Positions 1 through 13,400 of a stretch of 64,000 nt of DNA are shown one piece after another (position 1 is the first letter of the stretch; each line of letters starts with the position of its first letter). Location: NCBI RefSeq assembly GCF_037975245.1, contig NC_092582.1:21788577-21852576 (forward strand), in the 5' to 3' direction. This DNA is from Apostichopus japonicus. Its lineage: Eukaryota > Echinodermata > Holothuroidea > Aspidochirotida > Stichopodidae. Position numbers and translations under genes: made by a program. A model generated the notes under the pieces. The model was not told where the DNA came from. It saw only the letters and a list, made by a program, of their open reading frames with translations, and ran no database searches.

Positions 1-3000
1 AGAGCTTTTTACAGAAGAAAAGCTAATTAAAACTTAATTAATCAATAGAAAAACAATACACTTTACAACTTCCTGGGTTGTGTATTCAGAAATGTTGATA
101 CAAGTTTTACCTATGTCTACTCTATTGCACTTTTCAATCCTATAAATTTGAACTTTGAACTTTGCATCTCTGTTGACACCAGTTCCTGGTCAACGTCTAC
201 TACTCCGATATCAAACTCAACACTAACAAATACATCTGAGAGTATTGCTAACAGTCCCATTTCAGTGAACACATCTATGATGTAACTGGTAGTGCAATTC
301 AACTCTGACCTACTGTACAATCTAGTTTACATGTAAATAATTTCAGTGTTGCAAAAGTTTCAGACATGATATGAATTAAGCACAGCTTTTGGATAATGAA
401 CAAATTTTCTGAAATAATTTTTTGCTGTGAGAGTGTTTTGGCATGTTATGCACGAGAACCTCTGAAATTGAAATACCCTCCAGGGCTACTGAAAAGCAGC
501 AAAACAATTAATAATTTATGAATCCTAATTTTGCAAAATACAATGGCTTCTATCTATGATCATCACATGAAATGTCAGAAATATTTTGTGATGTATTTTG
601 ATGCAAAGGCCTTACATTTTATGTGCACAGTTCCGTTATGCTGGGTACAAACAATTTAAGCAAGTGCTTATAGTAAGGCCGTCTGGAAGCAAATTTCAAT
701 AGTGTTATTTTGTCTATATATGGGAATGGAAGACATGACAATGTTAAAAATTTTGTCAGGGGCATTCTCAAATTATTTCTGGGCTACTACAATCTCAGGA
801 CAAAAAGCCAGACGGGCTACTAGTACGTTGAAAAAAAAATTGTCTGGCACTGGTACTAATTTGCAGGAAATAATTTGGCTCACTTTTGTGTAGCAGTTCT
901 AGGGCTTATTAGTTATTTTCCTGTAAACATTGAAAATAGTAAACCATGGTTATGTGGCAACCTGCTATGTATCTTTGAATTTGAATACCAAATATTTTCC
1001 ATTTTGTAGAGCAAATATCTATACAATGCCAGATAAATTATTCACTGATTTGTTATTAGGCTAATATGTCAAAACTAACTTTCCACCTTCATACAAATAT
1101 ATATGGACATCTGTACCAAAGATATAAAGGTGAGTACAATGATATATGTATGAAACAGAAATTTCATCATGACAGGATAATATGTAATTTGAGGTATCGG
1201 CAGAAATCCAGTTTGTGATCTGTGTGCTCCCAACATAATCAATACAAAGTAATGCATATATGCCAAAAATGACTTGACTACATGTATAAGAGGGCTATCA
1301 CGGTAACAAGTGATCGTCAACACGAAACCACTGTTGTCCATTTCAACATGAAATGTTAGAATGGTCAATGTCTCAAAATGCACCAAACATTCAACAGGCT
1401 CTTGTCATAAGTAGTAGGCCAACATTAGTATGTGAAATGCTGAACAGTAACCTTAGAAACATCCTCTACTCTAAAAGACCTATGGTTAGGCTTTGGCCTA
1501 TCCAAGGACTACTGTTATTGTTAAGTTCACTCTAATCTAATGACAGGAATGAATGTTCGGAATCGATAACCCAGCATTCCACTTTTATGTCTACTGCTCA
1601 CACAGATCTATTGATATATGTATGACTTGCCCCCGTAAGTCCTTCAGTTCACACTTTACTCTTCCAATATTGACATAGGCCTAGGAGTAGGCAGTAACAC
1701 TACAGTCATACGCCTAATGTACATAACATTGGCCTGGATGAAAAGTGTCGGCTGGTCCATCAAGTCCTAGCCTGTTAGCGTTACATCCAAGGTTTACCTT
1801 AGATCTCCAGACTTCACAGTAGTCTGCCAGAGTACGCGGCAGATTCAACTAAAATTTGATTTAGGCTACTATGAAATGAGAAAGCAGGATGGCAAAACAA
1901 GGTTATTTGGACACACTATCAGCCTTATAACTTACCTAGCTGCATTGGATTCAGGTAGTCCAAAAAATGACCAGCTTCGAGAGATTGGTCCTTCGGTAAA
2001 TAAATCACCACCGAATGAAACTGTTCTGATCGATATATTGTCAACACGATCAAATATATTGTGCAATGCATTAATGGAGATTGCTTAGTAACCAGAAAGG
2101 AGAGCTGGTTTTATTCCAGATTATCATCAAGTACTCGGTTGGTGGAAATTAGAATGAACGCAAAACATGAAAAGGTTCAAATTTTAACCTCTCGATTTCT
2201 GTTCAAGGAAAAGCATGTTCGAATTATTGATACATATCATTTGCTTTAAGGTCGTCACATCAAGGATCTATCAGATGAAAGAGCAATCAAAATAGCATAC
2301 AGCAAAAGTTGGATAAATGTTGTATGTTAGGCTACTTGTCATCTGATTGAAGTTACTGACAAGTTGAGGTCGCTAGATTGATATAGATAAACCAGAAGAG
2401 AAAAGTCATATTGCGCCATGTTGGTAATAACTATCGGCCTGGGTGTTCACTTGGTATTTGCGAAATGGAAAATAAAGAACAAAATACTTGAAACAATGGA
2501 AATACTTTTACAACATTGAATGGAATTTCAACTTTAAAAAAAGGTAATTAAAATAGTAGAAAAAATGCAAAGTGAAATGAAAGTCAGAAAGAACTCTTTG
2601 AATTTCAAGTTTTTGTACAAAACTTTGAGCTTGTCTTATCTATTTGCATCGACTGACTATTACATGATCATCATCAATGTGTTTTTCATTGTTGCTAACA
2701 AAATGAGGACAGATTTCAAAGTAAGAGTACAAATTACAAAACATTTATTTACAATTACATAGTCACAGAAAATAGGAATTTGTATATGTAGAAGGTAACT
2801 GAGATAATATACATATCGCCCGATTGTACATTTAAAATCAATATTAATAGAATGGTAGCTCAAAATGAATTATTCCAAATCAAAAAATACATCCTCCATT
2901 TTTCATGACCACTTCCTGTAAACTTATTTTCCTTGCACCCTCTTATCAATACAATTTCTTCACCCCTCCCCCCCCCATTCCCCACCCCACATCCCAGTCA

Positions 3001-4477
3001 GAGTGCTTCTTTGCACCAATTACACTCTACGATGGAAGACAACATAACCTGTTATGTCATGCAAAATATATACATCTTTACACTTTACAAAAAAATATCT
3101 TCTTTCTTAAAAATAATAATATTCTGCTTCAATTTGTATTCCAAAATGATAAAATAAACCATTTTAATTCATGTGGAGAATGATGTCAAATTTGCATCAT
3201 GATCTGCAACCTTAATAAAGTGAAAGACTAGATTTTGCACCGTTTTAATATTTCTGCCGGATTTGATACTAAATTCTATAGCAATGCAGTTCACAAGCTT
3301 GATTGATCAAAGCTTATTTTGAATAATGAGAACTTAGCAGCTACAAATGGCTGACTTCACATTGAAAGGATAGCTCAGAGGTTAATTTACTTTTGACATG
3401 TAACAAAGGAAATTAATTGAAAAATTTTACTAAATCTTTTAGTCAATGTTTACATGCCAAACCCAATGCAGTTCCAAAACCCAAAAGCAAACAGTGTGTC
3501 GATTAATATATATTCATCACATGGCATCTTGCTCATGATTGCTTTAACATTGGTGGATGCTTGTTAATTAGAAAAGGTATGGAATACCTTTGGCAATCAT
3601 TTCAAATTTATTTATTAATCCAATTAACACTTTAGAGAATGAAAAAACAGGGACTACTTTTTACTTTCTCTCTCATTTATGAAGAAGAAAGGATAGTTTT
3701 ATTTTTAAACACAACTACAGAATATGATCAATGTAGCTTGAATCAACACTGAGAATTCATTAATTCCAAAGGTCAAACAGTGACATATGTGATAAAACAC
3801 AAGGAATAAAGTTAATCAATCATTCTGGGACTGGAGCAATATTATAAAACATATCCCAAAATTGGAATGTTATTGTAAAATTGGTTTGTAAAATTCCTAT
3901 CAGTCACTATACTGCATAATAAATTCAAGATCAAATTTTGCAGGATTAATATATGTTACATAAAGATTATATATTTACATGTAAAAAAAAGTTTTAAGAA
4001 AAGTTTTAAAAAAAAGTTAAAGAAAAAAGTAAAAAACAATATATAAAAATTCACTGAATGAGATTATTATTTCATTATTTGGATTTTTTTTGATATGATG
4101 CATCACTTCCAAACAATAGAATGCCTTTTCAAGTGACCAGATTTCTGGTTAGTTTATAGTCAGCCCTTGTGGAGCAAAAGTTTATAGTGCCCACAATGTG
4201 TACATTATAAAAGATGCATTCATTATAAGTGAGCAAACTTTTCTTACACCAAGAAACATCTTCTTTCATCTTACTTAAATTGTACATTCTCCCCCCAACA
4301 CTAAACTGGAAAACTAGGCATATACATATATATATATCATTGCGTTTTCTTGTATCGACAGCCTAAGGTTTCCCACCGATTTACTGCAAAGTCTTGGCCT
4401 GCCCGCCGATCTTACAGGAAGTGCATGAATATTCCACAGATGACATCATCGAGTAGCTTCTTCAAGTGCGTAACAAT
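1..4477. other. 3' flank of gene A
   Basis: No recognisable gene apart from the possible terminal exon at 90-285. The part nearest gene A should contain its 3' untranslated region. AATAAA on the minus strand occurs at 3703-3698 and twice in 3616-3607, giving a possible 3' UTR of roughly 0.8-0.9 kb. Poly(A) signal use cannot be confirmed from sequence. Confidence 0.5.
90..285 (+). CDS. Possible terminal exon of a plus-strand gene (Ser/Thr-rich, 64 codons then stop)
   Basis: A plausible acceptor (TTGTGTATTCAG, ending at 89) is followed by a frame that stays open from 91 to a TAA at 283-285. The last 40 codons are rich in Ser, Thr and Asn with several N-x-S/T sites, as in a mucin-like or extracellular tail. 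I do not recognise the protein. The rest of the gene would lie left of the window and would converge on gene A. It may also be chance. Confidence 0.2.
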
Positions 4478-7400
4478 CTACTCCGAATCGCTATCGGCTT
4501 CTTCAAATTTGTTTTTCTTACCCACTAAACCCTTTAGCTCTTTTGACATATAAAATGGTTTTTCGGCCGAGCCATCATGTCTCTCCAAGTCCTCCACTGT
4601 AAATTTAAAAAAATAGTAATTTGGTCTTCAAATACATAAACATTTACAGTACTTTTTCTTGATTTGAATATCACAGCTACATTTCTTGCAGTACACAGCA
4701 GTAATAAAGGGAGTGAAGACTCGCGCACAAAGAAACGTCTGATGTCGGTAATCTGACCTAGTTTTAAATGAGGTGTAACAGAAGTGTTAGACACCACCAT
4801 TGATCCCATAAAATACACACACAGCTTGCTACCATCGGTAATTAGACACTAGTGTACAGTCAATACATGCAGCTACGGTCAATACCCACAGCACAGTGAA
4901 CATAGCAGCGATGGACATCTCACATCTAGATAAAAGATAACAAGGTATCACGTTTCATTACTATCTGCATTTTGTAGCGACATGAAGAAAACTTCACTTG
5001 CAAGCAACAGAAAGTTAACTTTTTCAGAGGCAGCACGCGGTTTGGGGCAAGTCTTCAATGCCTTTAAGCATGGTCATGCCCTGTTTAGAACCAACTCACT
5101 GAATTAAACATGAGATTACAGGGATCAAGCCATTTCATTTATTCATTCCAAAATAAATATAAATTAATAAAGAGAAGTCATTATTAAATATGTTAAGAGG
5201 AATAATAACTAATATATAAAAGGAAAAGAAAAAAAAAGAGACTTAAGATGATAGGATATCATATAATAATAGACATCTACACATAAAACTGTAAATGTTA
5301 CTGGCTGTGCAATTACTGCCAAGAACATACAGTTGACAGGTAGGAAATAACTCCTATATCTGAAAAGTCATTGAGTAACTGAATTTCAAATTGGCACAAC
5401 TTTGATACAGTTAGTACAATATTGTACCTTTTACGTCACACGTCAACATCATTAGCAGTGACAGTTTGAAAAGTATGAATATCTTGTATCTATCAGATAA
5501 AGATGTTGGAACTATTCATGCTGTCAGTACGAGTGCTTTGAAGCATGACATAAGTGCAAAGAGTTTGGAAAGTTCTCCCAACTTGGCTGCAACTTCCAAA
5601 GGTTTTCAAAGTTTAGCTTAGTGATAGGTTCCGGGACCGCTACTATATGTGATGATCACATTAAACTGATGAATATTTAAATTAATGAATATTCAATGGT
5701 AATAACATGAATCATACTTACGGAAGCACATGAAGAGGGTGTCTACAGCCATGTCATAAACACTGAAGAAACACCACGCAATAAAGTAGGTACCAATGCA
5801 AATAATCTGTGAAATGAGTAGATAATACACCTTATTAGTAAAAGAAAAGCAAGTATCAATTTTTTTTTGGCAGAGAATATTTTATCATCTTCCATTGCAA
5901 CTATAGGGCATTCTAAACCTGTATCCTCAAAATGATTTCAATTGCAATCATAAACTCTTTATTATACTGTTATATTTTCAAAATACAATAAAACTGTTAG
6001 CAAACTGCTTATCTACTGGAGAGCCTGTGTAAGAGAATGTGTAAAAGTAAGTTGGCCTGACGTTTGAATCCTAGCAGGATCTTCTTCAGAGGCTAAAAAA
6101 TGTTATATTTTGTGATTTTGTGATATTTCAAAAAGTGTTTGGAAATGAAAATTATGTACTTACAATGATAGGAGTCCAGTAGTAAGTGACATCAGGAATT
6201 CCCAGGAAAGAACTCACGATTGTAATTTGATTGGTGAAGAAGAAGAATGATGCTAAACCGATGAGCGCTGTTACCATTAACTTGCCAAGTAATAGGATGT
6301 AATCAGTCACGTTGTTTACCACTGCAACCCTACAGTCAGATAGAATCAAGGTTTAAATGGTATAAATTTGATCATTTCAAATCAATCTATGCTCTTTGAG
6401 ATGGAATAACCAAAAGTTATTTAGATGGAAGGAATGCCCTGCCACTGTAAGTGATTCTATCCTAAGTGTCTTGGTTACTTACAGCAGTATGTACTATTGT
6501 CTTGAAACCTTGCATTATGCAGCTGATATAGTCATGTGGTACTCACAGTTCAAGTGGGTATCACCCAACTTGACTCAAAATACTTGTAACCCACACACTT
6601 CAGTTTAACGCTTTATAGTTTAATTTGCAGGAAACGTACGTATAATTAGTTTGACGCAATACACTGCTATATTCAGTTTGTACAGCATATTTGTAGATTC
6701 TTAGAATTTCATCTTTTTCATTCTGAGTAACTGTTAACTATTCAGCTCAAGTGTTGTTTACAATGAAATGCTCAGTTGGAAGATCACATGATAATATAAG
6801 CAGTGGTTTGAAACAAAAAAGTAAGCTCAAAACTGACCTCAAAATGTTCCTCAAAAGTAGCCAAAATGCTTCTTGAGATGCAGAACAGAAGCTTTTCCCG
6901 TAGACAGCAATCTGTCAAAGAAAATGTCAAATGAAAATGTGCCTTTTAGTAATTGTCAATGAATTATACATTTCTCATGCTAACATGTACACAATGCCTT
7001 TTGGGTCAGAGAGGTTTTGGAGCGGGCACTGGGTGGGAACTTCAGGCTTCTATTGCTAACTAACTCAAAAGTCTCCTTTGACACACCCACCTACCCACCT
7101 ACCCACCTACCCACCTACCAAGTGGTTCTCATCACTTCTCTGCAACCTTCAAACAGGATGGACTATGATAGAAATACTAAACAAGGAAATAATTCTGCAC
7201 GACAATTTAAAAGGCTTCAAAGATGGAGTCTCACAGACATAACCTTTGAGCAAGTGTTAAGCAATGACTTACACATAATAACCGGTGAGGTATGATATAG
7301 AAATAGAGCTCTTGAGGAAGCTTAATTCTGTTCAGAATGCTGGAATAAAAGATTATTTTAGTGGCTGTATTTAGTGCTTGTATACTTACAATGATGTAGG

Positions 7401-10400
7401 CATTCTTGTTGATAAACTTCATAACTTTCTCCACCAGCCAGAAGAGACATTTCAGACATTTAATGATGTACTGGACCACCTTGTTGTCTGCTTTGCCTAA
7501 TACACAACAGATACAGAAAACATATATATATTACATATTATACATACAAAATAATACATACGACATTCTGTTATTCTGCATGTCACATCATGACAACATT
7601 CTCAACCATAGTATCATCATTTAACATAGTCTAGTGTTAGCTGTGGATTCATTACTTAAACGTCATCTTACCTTTGAGCTTTCTCTCGACGTACTCCAAG
7701 ATGACCCTAATTAACTGTATGATGGCTATGATCAGTGATCCAAAGGCCAGGGAACCAAGGTGATACCTACAAGAAAACAAACAGAAACAATTACAAAAAA
7801 CAATGGCAGTAAACAGTGAAATCCTGAGGTAGCTTTTTCAACTTGGTCTGTTTTTGTGTGTAAATTCTACCAAACTTGTATCCTACTATATCTCTTTTAT
7901 ACTGTAGCGGCGTAATTTGACACCGCTACTGTTTCCGTCAACTGATAGCGCCCTCAATTACCCTTGTAGTATTGCTAAGTCGAACTTACACCACTTCAAC
8001 TTTCGTCTTTCAACTTCGACCGCTCAACACGACAAGCTACCAACGACGTTAATCACCTACATTATCGCCTATCCGACTGCTATAGATATATTTTATTGGA
8101 ACCGCATTCCTTTATTTCGTTACATCAACTTTTTGTATTTTGTGAAGGATCTAAACATACATTTAATTATGGATGGATCCTGTATTTTCTATTAATTTAT
8201 TTTGCAACAGACCGACCCAGTGGACCGGAGTTTATTTTTGCTTTGCTAGACGAACTGGTGAGTAATCATTTCATTTAAGTTTGTCACCGCCAAAATACCA
8301 AATGATAGTAATTAAGTGGGTCTTATCAAAAAGCTATTAAAAGTTAAACAACTCAAATTGGAATATACTGTTGTAGTATCAATCAAACTTTGCATTTTGT
8401 ACATGCAATGGAAACAAGTTACTGATAGTAGAAGTGAGTGACCCACCTGATGGAACGCCACAGACTGTAGACCACAGGGAAAGCAGGAATGTCCTGAGGC
8501 TTGGTGAAAGCCCAATAATACGAAGCAAAGGCTCCTGCTAGGGTCATCTGTCCAAGAGCGATGATAAAGTTGACCAGCCAGAAGAGCATGAAGACATTGT
8601 AGAACTGAAGGTATACTGTATACCAGGGCAGTGCGTACTCTGCAAACTGGCAACGAGCTGTGGTGTTCGGATACGTTTCATTAAATGTCTACAAGAGAAA
8701 AGAAAAGAGGTGTCATGTTTATCATAGAAACAAACATGTTTATTATACATGCATTACTAATGAACTAATAGTTTGTAATGATATAGTATCATGCTAGGAT
8801 AGCATCATGTTTGCAATACAATGTTCCCAGTGACGAAAATGGTGAAAATTACAACCTGATACTACATTGCTCAAAATGAATTCATAAGGCTTGGTGAATT
8901 TCTAGGTATATCTAGCCTATATATATATATATGTATATATATACTGGCCAACACCACAGTGAGTGACAACAACATTGCAATGAAATCAAAATGTCTTTCT
9001 ATTCATAGGAATCGCTTTCAGAAACCAGGATTTGACTACTACTCACATCAAATTCACAAGTGGTACCATTTGCAAGTGTGAAATCAGACGGTGCATCGAC
9101 CACAGTGAAGTGGTTCATGTAGGAGGTGGAAACAAAGAGGGCGATGCTCAGCCAGATGAGCACGATAAGTATCTCCAAGATGAAGGGGATGATTGGCCAG
9201 AATAGAGTCGAGAACATGTGACCCACCGCTCTGAAAGAGAGAATAGATTGACCGTCAGACTGAAGGGGGGGGGTGGGTCTATAAACAAACAACACTTGAT
9301 GATGGATGCTATGAAACTTCAGTGAAGACTGCCTTGGTTAGATTTGTGACCATGGATGAACAAATAAGAATTGCAACAGAATTACAAGAAACCTGCTCAC
9401 ATGGCATTCAAACACTATAAGAGATTGTTGAAAGTTTTTGAAGTCATTTTGTTCTTTTCTAGCACTGATTAAAGCACAAAATCATCATGTGAAAAGTAAC
9501 TGAAAATGCTTAATTTTTACCCTAATTCTTGCTTTTTAACCCTCCTCCCTTTTATTTCATGCAGAAACCGATTCTCAGCTCTGCAAGTTTTAGGAATTAA
9601 ACAATTCCCAGGGAGGATGCTACATTTTGGTTAAGAAAGACAGAGGAACTACCTTTAGTTGCTTATTTGTTACAAAAACTAAGTACATAAGATTTGCTCG
9701 GCAAATTGTCGGCTTGTATTTTCTGATTGTATCATGTACAGAGTTTTGCCGCAGACTGTAACCGTATCTTACCTACTGGCTTCTTTGATCAGTGCGACAG
9801 CAATGCGAATCCTGTTGCAGAGGCAGATCGTGATGAGGAGTAGAATCAACAGGATTCCACCGAGGACACAACCTGTTGTGAGAGAAAAACACATTTATGG
9901 AATCAACATGAAGTAAAATACTAATTTAGCAAAAAAACTGTAAATAATACGTATCACATTGTCATGTTAGCTTACTGGTACAACTGACAGGGAAGCAAAC
10001 AGAGTTATATCAGCATTGGAGATTAGTAGTGGGGGTGGGGTAGGGGGAGGGGTTGGATGGGGAGCTAGGGTTCTATCAGTCAGTGTCACATAGCCTGTGA
10101 TCATCACAGGATCTGCTATTGTATTATACAGAATAGCTGGTTCAGCCGTTACATTATCCTTTCACAAAATTGAATCTCTTTTTCCTCTACAGTTCAAGTA
10201 CTTTTTCAGTGTCACCAGATGCACTTCAATCTAGTACTAACATTAAACACTTCACAGCCAGTGGCAAAGCATCCATACAGTCAGGGGGGGCGGGGGCGAA
10301 TGCCCCCCTGATGGACTCAAATGGACTGCTGGCGCCCTTTTCAGCTATTTACCACTTTTTACTTATTCGGGATTATTGACTTTTTTATTGCGCTCTCATA

Positions 10401-13400
10401 TACCTATTGACGTTTGTCACATTTTGTTGGCGATGACACCTATTTATTCTTAGTTTATCTGCAAATTAGCAAGGCCCGGAAAGGGTCATTTCCGGCGATC
10501 TAGGGAGTATCTTTACTCAAAAATGTCTGTACGCCCATACAGACCATTCTCGCCCCCTCTGACCAATACCCCTAGCTCCGCCACTGTTCACAGCCATCAT
10601 AACTCCACCAAACAATTCTCTTTCTCAGTTCTTCAAAAAGGTTGAGTTCCATTATTCTTACCAAAGATCAGCCAGGTTGTTCTCAGCCTGAGGTAACTGA
10701 GAAGGTTGGTGGAAAACTCCAGCGCTTCATCAGACCCTTCAACACCCTCCAGCTGCTTCCAGTACCAAAAGCAATAAAATGTGCCTGATTATCAAAAAAA
10801 AAAAAAAAGATAAAAATATGAAAAGTTTAAATGAAAGCATTTTTTTGTTTATTGTAACAGATACTTCATATGGAAAGCACAGTAACAATGGGAATAACAT
10901 TGAAGAAATTTTTTAAAACTCTCTTTATTCCAACTTTGTAAATTTAAAGAAATGCTTACCAACACCGAGGAGCAAGAAGAGGACGGCCATACTGAGGTAA
11001 ACCATTATACCTGCTAACCATCTCATCAAGACGATGAAAATCATGGACAATAACATCCCGATGAACAGACCACTGGGAAAAGAAAGAAATCCAAAGTTGA
11101 CATTAAATATAAAGAATGAAAACATGATACAAAAAATGGAGAACAAATATAGCACTGAAAATCAAACCAAATAATACTTAAAGGTGGAAGAAAATGCATA
11201 GAGAAACATAGGAGGAGTAAACTGTACAACAGAACTACAGGTGATTATTGTTCAAGGGAGGAGGATCCTAGCGATAAAGTGACTTTGGAAATTGGGTTAA
11301 AATATTTCAGGTGTCTTTATGATGATTTATTGATGTCCTTTCTACAAGAGAACAAGTCTGTATTATGTATTGTGCACTGTTATGTACTTATTAACCATTA
11401 CAAATACATAATTTTATATATTGTGCACTGTTATGTACTTATAAACCACTACAAATACATAATTTAATTTATAATATCAAACTTAAGTTATAATGCCTCA
11501 GTATAATTTCTCGACCCAAAAATCATTAAATGCTTTAATATTATTATCGATAATTTAGTCAAATTTGACAACTACTCACATTAAAATGATGTACCAAGAG
11601 GCAACCACATCCTCGTAGAGAACCTCAAAGAACCCTTGTAACTGGAGATATATGGATAGCACACTGGATAAAAACAGAAGATTAAGAAAAACACGGTCAC
11701 GCCAAATCACAAAACCGACCGAATCGTGAATATCAAAGAATGTTGCAAATATATGGATAACGTTGAAAAGGAATGTACATGAATGTGAAGGGTCTCGATT
11801 AATTTTCCTATGGGGGGGGGGGGTTGATATAAACTTTGTTCAGAGGCAAAGGGCCAGAGAGAATCTAAATCTCACCTAGATGGAGATTGATACACAGATT
11901 TAGCTATGTGGGTAGACCTGTCGGATGCTCAAACCCAAGGTCCTAACGGTCTGCATACCCAATTAGTGCAGGATCCTCATTTTTCGCATTTTAAAAATAT
12001 TTTAGGACCATATTCGGCCTGTGGGCCGCTTATACTGAGATCCTTTGATGTATGAAATAATTTATAACAATCAGACTATACTTCATCCATAGTAGGGGTA
12101 CTCGATGGCCAAAAAAACTAAAGAACATTACTATATGAACACATATAACTATATTTACATCTATATGCAAAATACCTAAACATTCAGAAATACACTTCAG
12201 TTGGCCTATTACATTAACTCATTACCTACCATGCTGCACTGTTAAAACCTAACATAAAGGTAAACCCTTTCATAGACTTTCAACATGCTCTCATAAGTCA
12301 AGTCAGTCCAATATTTAAGATATTAACTTTTATTAACATCAGGGTAGAAAGCTTTTAACAAACATGGTTCTATTTTGTTATTTGAGGTTACCTGGATAAA
12401 GTTTGTGTAAGAGCAGTTGCATTGCCCTGTGATACACCATCAGCTGTAAGGATGTAGGAGGTGGTATTTGTGAAGATGCTATCCACAGACGAAATGGCTT
12501 GTACCAGCACGGTCGGAACACACCTCTGAACATCTGCAAGAAGATAATATATTCATCATGATATCATAGTTTTTCATTGTAATGAGAATCTCCCGTTCAA
12601 ACTTTCATCGGCAAGAAGATCATACAACTTAAATAATATTAAATGTAACCTTTTGTGGTGACTAGGCCCCCACTTGTTAAATTTGATAAACTGCACAATA
12701 TTATAAGAATTAGTTCATAAAGTAATCTAAAAAGGATCTTCAATTTAATATCAATAACATTTATAAGCTAATAAAACATACCAAACAAAAGTTACTCTAG
12801 CACCAACAAATCTAAATCCTGAAACTCTTACAAATGATGCAAATGTTTGAAAGGAATATTTTAACCCCAGGGTTTCTTTTTGCATGCAGGAATATAACTG
12901 AAATTGTTTGTACAGGAAGCTTCATGGCAACTTCCATAACTGAATTAAGCAATAAATATATAAAATAAAACCAACCCCCCCCCCACAAAAAAAAATAACT
13001 CCCTCACAACTTAGAATCACAACACATTGGCCATTGACATGGGTTTTTGTATTATTGAAAATCGTAAACCTGTTTATGTCAATTTTAACCAATCTGTTAT
13101 ATTTCTAAGAAAAAGTGGTCTGGAAAGGGTAAACACCAGTTTTACTTACAGACACTTTCATGGAGTGTATATGCAGCACATCTTTCCTCTTCAAATATTC
13201 TTGCTAATCCCAAAGCACCTTGCTGTTTTTTTTTTTCAAAATAAAAAAGAAGAAAAATTAAGATTAGATGGATACATGGATAAGCTCTTTCCACATAAAT
13301 CACTATCAATGAATTTCAAAAACCATCATTGATGATCCTTGCACAGAATTTGAATTATTTTCATGAAATATTGTGTCCATTTAAAACAAGCTAATTAGAA

